Below are positions 59,701 to 64,000 of a DNA stretch of 64,000 nt, one piece after another. Both the position numbers and the translations under genes were made by a program. The stretch spans positions 186,001 through 250,000 of the forward strand of contig NZ_JALJRZ010000006.1 in assembly GCF_024519435.1 (NCBI RefSeq). The letters run 5' to 3'. Position 1 is the first letter of the stretch. Each line of letters begins with the position of its first letter. The notes under the pieces were generated by a model, which was given only the letters and a program-made list of their open reading frames with translations, did no database searches and was not told where the DNA came from. Origin of the DNA: Terrabacter sp. Ter38 (GTDB taxonomy: Bacteria; Actinomycetota; Actinomycetes; Actinomycetales; Dermatophilaceae).

Positions 59701-60798
59701 GTGCAGCTCCCGATCCTCCGACGGATGGGTGCGTCGACCGCCACCCAGCGTCAGCGCGCGACCGCGTCGCCGAACTACCGCGACGGCGAGTTCCGGTCCC
59801 ACGAGCCCACGCACGTCGTCGCGACGTCCGAGGCCGAGGGGCCGGGCAGCCTGCTGACGACGATGGTCCGCGAGTTCGGCCGCGGCCGACCGCGGGGCCC
59901 CGTCCCGCTCGTGACGCCCCGGCACCCGCACGAGGCCGCCGACCTGGCGGTCACGTGGTACGGCCACGCCACGAGCGTCGTCGAGCTCGACGGGCGACGA
60001 TTCCTGCTCGACCCCGTCTTCGGCAAGCGGGCCTCGCCGTCGGTCGTCGCGGGCCCGAAGCGCCTGCACCCCGTCCCGGGTCGCATCGCCGAGATCCCGC
60101 ACCTCGACGCGGTCGTCATCAGCCACGACCACTACGACCACCTCGACGAGCCGTCGATCAGGCAGCTCGAGCGCACCCATCGCCCGCACTACGTCGTGCC
60201 GCTCGGCGTCGACGCCCACCTGCTGGCGTGGGGCGTGCCCATCGGGCGCATCACGAGCCTCGACTGGCGCGAGGAGACCGAGATCGCGGGCATCCGCATC
60301 ACGTGCTCCGAGGCGCGGCACTTCTCCGGCCGCGGGTTCGTGCGCAACCAGACGCTCTGGGCCGCGTGGTCGCTGCGCGGCCCGCGCCACGCCGTCTTCT
60401 TCGGGGGCGACTCCGGGCCGACCCACCGCTACGCCGACATCGGGGCCGACCTCGGCCCGTTCGACCTCACGATCATCCCGATCGGCGCCTACAGCGTGCA
60501 CTGGCCCGACATCCACCTCAACCCCGCCGAGGCGATCGAGGCGCACCTCGACGTCAACAAGGGCGAGACCGGTGCGGTCCTGTTGCCGATCCACTGGGCC
60601 ACCTTCAACCTCGCGACGCACTGGTGGAGCGAGCCGATCCGCTGGGCGCGACGGGCAGCCGCCGAGCGCGGGGTCAGGATGGTCGCCCCGCGCGTCGGGA
60701 CGCGGATCCAGCTGAGCGACAACGACATCGATGAGGTCGTCGCCGCGCACCAGGATCCGTGGTGGGAGTCCTGCGCCGCGGCCGAGGACCACGACTAG
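59701..60798 (+). CDS. MBL-fold metallohydrolase (second paralog)
   Basis: 365 aa from GTG at 59701, AGGAGA upstream. Shares with the gene upstream VTWYGHATSVVELDG, VISHDHYDHLDEPSI, HRPHYVVPLGVDAHLLAWGV shown in part, TCSEARHFSGRGF, GGDSGPTHRY and LPIHWATFNLATHWW, so the pair arose by tandem duplication. Lacks the insertion of the first copy. Metal ligands intact. Both are probably cytoplasmic; no signal peptide. Function unknown, possibly phospholipid or lactone hydrolysis. Confidence 0.88.
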   Translation: MQLPILRRMGASTATQRQRATASPNYRDGEFRSHEPTHVVATSEAEGPGSLLTTMVREFGRGRPRGPVPLVTPRHPHEAADLAVTWYGHATSVVELDGRRFLLDPVFGKRASPSVVAGPKRLHPVPGRIAEIPHLDAVVISHDHYDHLDEPSIRQLERTHRPHYVVPLGVDAHLLAWGVPIGRITSLDWREETEIAGIRITCSEARHFSGRGFVRNQTLWAAWSLRGPRHAVFFGGDSGPTHRYADIGADLGPFDLTIIPIGAYSVHWPDIHLNPAEAIEAHLDVNKGETGAVLLPIHWATFNLATHWWSEPIRWARRAAAERGVRMVAPRVGTRIQLSDNDIDEVVAAHQDPWWESCAAAEDHD

Positions 60799-60813
60799 GA
60801 GCCCACACGTCCC

Positions 60814-60827
60814 GACGGACCGCCGTC
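60814..60827. terminator. Short hairpin between convergent genes
   Basis: GACGG-ACCG-CCGTC, a 5-bp stem with 4-nt loop between the stop of the second MBL gene (60798) and the stop of gtrA (60826). Weak, could contribute to termination in both directions. Confidence 0.35.
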
Positions 60828-61320
60828 AGCGTTCGCCCTGCGGGCTCTCGAGCACACCACTGCTCGCGTATGCCGGGTCGTGGCGGTCCGTCGGCTCGCC
60901 CGGCGTGCGGAAGATCCACCGGCGCATCGCCACGAACCTCGCGGCCGTCGACAGGACGTTGGCCACGGCGACGACGAGGGTCTGGGCGAGCGTCCCCGCG
61001 GAGGGAACGAGCGCGCCCAGCACCGCGAGCGCGACGGTCGTGGCGGCATACGTGATCGCGAAGATGACGAGCGCCTGGCCGTGGTGCGTCACGAGGTTGC
61101 GGCGCCCCGACACCCCGAAGGTCCACGCCCGGTTGAGGCCGGTGTTGACGACCGTGGCGATGACGAGGGCAACGCCGTTGGCCAGCTGGGAGGGGGCACC
61201 GCCCCGCACCAGTGCCGCGAAGAGGCCGAGGTGCAGGGCGGTGGAGACGACTCCGACGCCGGCGAAGCGGATGACCTGCTGCGAGAGGCGGGCTCGGGAC
61301 TGCGACGTGGAGTCCGACAT
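60826..61320 (-). CDS. GtrA family membrane protein
   Basis: 164 aa from ATG at 61320. Four hydrophobic helices with GtrA features: IRFAGVGVVSTALHLGLFAA, LANGVALVIATVVNTGLNRA, RTWTF-like stretch NRAWTFGVSGRR, and C-terminal AARFVAMRRWIF. Known: a flippase-like protein for polyprenyl-linked sugars in the membrane. Lies just downstream of the ArnT-like GT, 23 bp apart, same strand, which fits a shared envelope-glycan role. Confidence 0.9.
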   Translation of the reverse strand: MSDSTSQSRARLSQQVIRFAGVGVVSTALHLGLFAALVRGGAPSQLANGVALVIATVVNTGLNRAWTFGVSGRRNLVTHHGQALVIFAITYAATTVALAVLGALVPSAGTLAQTLVVAVANVLSTAARFVAMRRWIFRTPGEPTDRHDPAYASSGVLESPQGER

Positions 61321-61343
61321 GCTCGTCACGGTCGTCGCCGTCC

Positions 61344-63386
61344 TCACTGGAGGGGCTGGGTCAGGTCGTAGAACGTCGAGGCGTCGATCGTCACCGAGGT
61401 GAAGTTCGCCTGCACCCACGAGCTGATCTCCGACGCGGCGCTGCTGCCACCGTTCTGGTTGCCGAACCCCCTTCCGCCACCGGCGAAGTAGTGGATCTGG
61501 CCGTTCGCGACGTACTGCTGGAACTGCGCGAGCGTCGGGCTCGGGTCGGAGCCGTTGAAGCCTCCGATCGCCATGACGGGCAGCTGCGTGCCGAGCTGGA
61601 GCCCGGCCGCCGTCTGGGACCCGACTGCTGCGGCGACCCACGTGTAGCGTCCGGCATCGGCCGAGAGGGCCGCGACGACTGCGGTGCTCGGCGTCGAGGC
61701 GTCGAGCAGCCCACCCATGCCGCCACCGGTTCCACCCGTCTGCGGACCGCCCTGTGTCGTGCCGTTGGCGCCCCGCGGCAGCGTGCCGCCCATGCCGCCA
61801 CCGGCACCGGGGCCGCGGCTGGAGCCGGCGGGGCCCGCTGTCACGATGGACCCGCTGTGGCCCTGGGCGGTGGTCGAGACGGCATACGCACCCGGGCCGG
61901 CGAGGCCTGCGACGAGGGCTGCGGCGAGCACGAACGGGACGGCGCGGGCGTGCATCCAGCGGGTCGCGAGGATGAGCAGGGCGGCAGCCATGCCGACCGC
62001 GAGGACCGAGATGCGCAGCCAGTCGCCGTAGGCCGTCGTCCGTGACAGGAGGATGAAGCTCCATGTCGCGGCGGCCGCGGTCGCGGCGGCGAGGGCGATG
62101 GTGCCGACCGCGCTCGAGCGGCGCTGCCAGGCCTCGACCGCACCCATGCCGACGACGGCACCGATCGCAGGGGCCAGGGCCACGGTGTAGTACTCGTGGA
62201 AGATGCCGGCCATGAAGGAGAAGACGAGCATCGTGACCACGAGCCAGCCTCCCCAGACGACGTAGGCGGCACGGCGCAGGTCGGTGCGCGGGCGACGGCC
62301 CCGCAGCCAGAGGCCGGCCGCGAGCAGGATCAGCGCGCTCGGGATGAGCCACGAGACCTGGTCGCCGACACTCGAGGAGAACATCCGGAAGAGACCCGTC
62401 GAGCCCCACATGCCGCCACCTGCGGTCGCGCCGCCACCGCCGACCGAGCCGGTCTCGTCACCGCTGAGACGCCCGAGACCGTTGTAGCCGAAGGTCAGCT
62501 CGAGGAACGAGTTCGTCTGGCTTCCTCCGATGTAGGGACGGGCCGAGGCCGGCACGAGCTCGACGATCGCGACCCACCAGCCGGCCGAGAGCACCATGGT
62601 GCCGACGGCGAGCAGCGAGTGGACGATCCTCTTGCGCAGCGTCGTCGGGGCGGCGACGAGGTAGGCGAGCCCGAAGAAGGGGACGACGAGCAGGACCTGG
62701 AGGGTCTTGGTGAGGAAGCCGAGGCCGATGAAGACGCCGACGATCATCATCCACTTCGGCGAGGCCTGCGCCATCGCCTTCATCGTGGCCCAGGCGCCGA
62801 GCGCCATGAGGAGCGTCAGGAGCGCGTCGGGGTTGTTGAAGGTGAACATCAGGGCCGCGACGGGCGTCAGCGCGAGGACGACACCGGCGATGAGTCCGGC
62901 CGCCGCACCGAAGTGGCGCTTGACCGTCGTGTAGACGACGCCGACCGTCGCGACGCCCATGAGCGCCTGCGGCAGCAGGATCGCGAGGGAGCTGAGGCCG
63001 AGGAGCCGCACCGAGAGGGCCATCACCCAGAGGGAGGCCGGCGGCTTGTCGACGGTGATCGAGCTCGCGGCGTCGGAGCTGCCGAAGAAGAAGGCCTTCC
63101 AGCTGTCGCTGCCCGCCTGGACGGCCGCGGAGTAGAAGGAGTTCGCGTAGCCGCTCGCCGTGAGGTTCCACGTGTAGAGCACGAGCGTGACGAGCAGGAG
63201 GCCGAGGAGCGCGGGCCGCGCCCAGGACGGGTCGGCGTCCGCTCCGCGCCACAGTCGCTGGAGTCGGCCGGGACGACCCGCACGGCTGGCCGGCTGCGAG
63301 GTCTGGGGGCGGGCGTCCGCCGGCCCGACGGGCGCCGGTGCGGTGCTGCTCGCCGGGCCCGTGGTGGTGAGGGTCATCGTGTCCAT
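61344..63386 (-). CDS. ArnT-like glycosyltransferase family 39 protein
   Basis: 680 aa from ATG. About eleven or more membrane segments. First external loop has SGYANSFYSAAVQAGSDSWK and ASSITVDKPPASLWVMALSV, the acidic/Lys motif typical of GT39 (PMT_2). The C-terminal about 180 residues are outside: a Gly-rich tract (PGAGGGMGGTLP, TGGTGGGMGGLLD) and then a compact domain with LPVMAIGGFNGSDPSPTLAQ. Known: transfers a sugar from a polyprenyl phosphate to an acceptor. Followed by gtrA; upstream gap holds hairpins and then the end of a sensor kinase gene on the same strand. Confidence 0.9.
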   Translation of the reverse strand: MDTMTLTTTGPASSTAPAPVGPADARPQTSQPASRAGRPGRLQRLWRGADADPSWARPALLGLLLVTLVLYTWNLTASGYANSFYSAAVQAGSDSWKAFFFGSSDAASSITVDKPPASLWVMALSVRLLGLSSLAILLPQALMGVATVGVVYTTVKRHFGAAAGLIAGVVLALTPVAALMFTFNNPDALLTLLMALGAWATMKAMAQASPKWMMIVGVFIGLGFLTKTLQVLLVVPFFGLAYLVAAPTTLRKRIVHSLLAVGTMVLSAGWWVAIVELVPASARPYIGGSQTNSFLELTFGYNGLGRLSGDETGSVGGGGATAGGGMWGSTGLFRMFSSSVGDQVSWLIPSALILLAAGLWLRGRRPRTDLRRAAYVVWGGWLVVTMLVFSFMAGIFHEYYTVALAPAIGAVVGMGAVEAWQRRSSAVGTIALAAATAAAATWSFILLSRTTAYGDWLRISVLAVGMAAALLILATRWMHARAVPFVLAAALVAGLAGPGAYAVSTTAQGHSGSIVTAGPAGSSRGPGAGGGMGGTLPRGANGTTQGGPQTGGTGGGMGGLLDASTPSTAVVAALSADAGRYTWVAAAVGSQTAAGLQLGTQLPVMAIGGFNGSDPSPTLAQFQQYVANGQIHYFAGGGRGFGNQNGGSSAASEISSWVQANFTSVTIDASTFYDLTQPLQ

Positions 63387-63475
63387 GGCTCAACGTTCGG
63401 GTGGGCGGCTGTGCCGTTCCTATGACCCGACTTTGGTGCCGGCATGAGGTCCGGGTCGCACTCCGGGCTCAGGCC

Positions 63476-63544
63476 GGAAGCGCGCCATGGCGCACTTCCG
63501 CTGGCGTCGAAGCCGGGAGGACGGCGGGAAGTGCGCCACGGCGC
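63476..63544. repeat. Hairpin/direct repeat element between kinase and GT39
   Basis: GGAAGCGCGCCATGGCGCACTTCC at 63476-63499 (shown here as GGAAGCGCGCCA and TGGCGCACTTCC) pairs in 11 of 12 positions. A related half repeats at 63527-63544 (GGAAGTGCGCCACGGCGC). Likely a REP-like element or terminator between two same-strand genes. Confidence 0.7.
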
Positions 63545-63575
63545 GAGTCGGCCGGGTGGGTCCCCCGGGGCGCAG

Positions 63576-64000
63576 TCAGGGGGCGGCGGGCAGGAGCACG
63601 CTGAAGGTCGTGTCGCCGGGCCGGCTGTCGAGCTCGACACGACCGCCGTGCGCCTTGCTGACCGCGGCGACGATCGAGAGACCCAGACCGGTGCTGCCAC
63701 CGCCCCGCACGCGCGCGTCATCGCCACGGGCGAAGCGTTCGAACACGTTGGGCTGCAAGGCATCCGGCACACCCGGGCCGTCGTCGTGGACGGCGACCCG
63801 CACCCACTCACCCTCGGGGCGCACCGACGTCGTGACGCGGGTGCCGTCCGGAGTGTGCGTACGCGCGTTGGCGAGCAGGTTGGCCACGACCTGGTGCAGG
63901 CGGGCACCGTCACCCGTCACCTCGACGGGCTCGGGGGGCAGGTCGAGGTCCCAGCGGTGGCCGGGTGATGCCGCGTGGGCGTCGCTCACGGCGTTGATGA
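63576..64000 (-). CDS. Sensor histidine kinase, C-terminal part (5' end missing)
   Basis: The frame is open to the right edge; only the end is visible (about 141 aa). ATPase domain: N-box LHQVVANLLANARTHTP, G1 VAVHDDGPGVPDALQP, F-box VFERFARGDDARVRG and G2 GSTGLGLSIVAAVSKAHGG. Typical of OmpR-linked HisKA kinases. C-terminus ends LLPAAP. Transcribed toward the GT39 gene, 189 bp away. Sensor and His box lie outside the window. Confidence 0.9.
   Translation of the reverse strand, partial: INAVSDAHAASPGHRWDLDLPPEPVEVTGDGARLHQVVANLLANARTHTPDGTRVTTSVRPEGEWVRVAVHDDGPGVPDALQPNVFERFARGDDARVRGGGSTGLGLSIVAAVSKAHGGRVELDSRPGDTTFSVLLPAAP

Noticed and set aside
1-64000. CRISPR arrays, tRNA or rRNA genes, insertion sequences, prophage
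   Set aside because: No regularly spaced repeats with unique spacers, no tRNA-like T-arm with flanking stem, no transposase or integrase translation seen in either strand.

Overview
The window is very GC-rich (roughly 72% by eye) and densely packed, with short spacers, many 4-bp stop/start overlaps and many GTG starts. Gene content points to an actinobacterium. The markers are a bacterial proteasome activator ending in GQYL, an MptB-type mannosyltransferase, DUF4235, DUF1918 and DUF2256/DUF3253 proteins, a fused ECF transporter under a TPP riboswitch, and an actinobacterial-style hut set. A member of Intrasporangiaceae is a reasonable guess, but no marker gene here proves it. I see no rRNA, tRNA, CRISPR array, prophage or insertion sequence; this looks like ordinary chromosome with one damaged accessory gene (a DUF222/HNH endonuclease).

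Layout. 1-3.5 kb: end of an L,D-transpeptidase, an AraC/DinB fusion regulator, OsmC and a luciferase-like oxidoreductase. 3.6-10.6 kb: a GtrII-like membrane transferase, small lipoproteins and membrane proteins, an AlaA-type aminotransferase, and an operon of lipoprotein, phosphatase and mptB. 10.7-13.9 kb: thiamine-precursor ECF transporter (YkoE plus fused A-A-T protein) behind a TPP riboswitch. 14-16.7 kb: DUF4235, a NarL/DesK-type two-component pair, DUF1918. 16.7-25.8 kb: histidine catabolism. hutH and hutU form one leftward group; an M20 amidohydrolase, hutF and hutI form a second overlapping leftward operon. ybaK and a DUF2256/DUF3253 gene lie between them, and an IclR regulator diverges from hutH. 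25.8-34 kb: S51 peptidase-like protein, quinone oxidoreductase, duplicated-domain protein, proteasome activator, phosphatase, metallophosphoesterase, acyl-CoA synthetase, PH-domain protein.

34-46.7 kb: SulP transporter with a SHOCT/DUF6325 operon, AI-2E transporter, secreted SGNH hydrolase, phytoene-desaturase-like oxidoreductase, Tag-like glycosylase, GNAT, CAP protein, an ArsR/AHSA1/VOC cassette, the frameshifted DUF222-HNH gene and a PAP2 phosphatase. 46.7-53.5 kb: carbohydrate uptake operon (LacI, binding protein, two permeases) divergent from an amylo-alpha-1,6-glucosidase-like protein, with several palindromes in the shared control region. 53.6-58.2 kb: a receiver-like/thioredoxin-reductase-like fusion, small secreted protein, PaiB-like flavoprotein, and a ribbon-helix-helix regulator/DUF4097 operon with a perfect palindromic operator present twice. 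58.3-64 kb: two tandem metallo-beta-lactamase paralogs, GtrA, an ArnT-like glycosyltransferase and the end of a sensor kinase.

The two observations I consider most novel are (i) the octamer GGCATACG, which occurs about 22 times (both strands, coding and non-coding, in several reading frames, sometimes forcing the rare Ile codon ATA), and (ii) the duplicated 19-bp palindrome TGACACCAC-N-GTGGTGTCA. One copy fills the -35/-10 spacer of the ribbon-helix-helix gene and the other lies 314 bp away inside the same gene.
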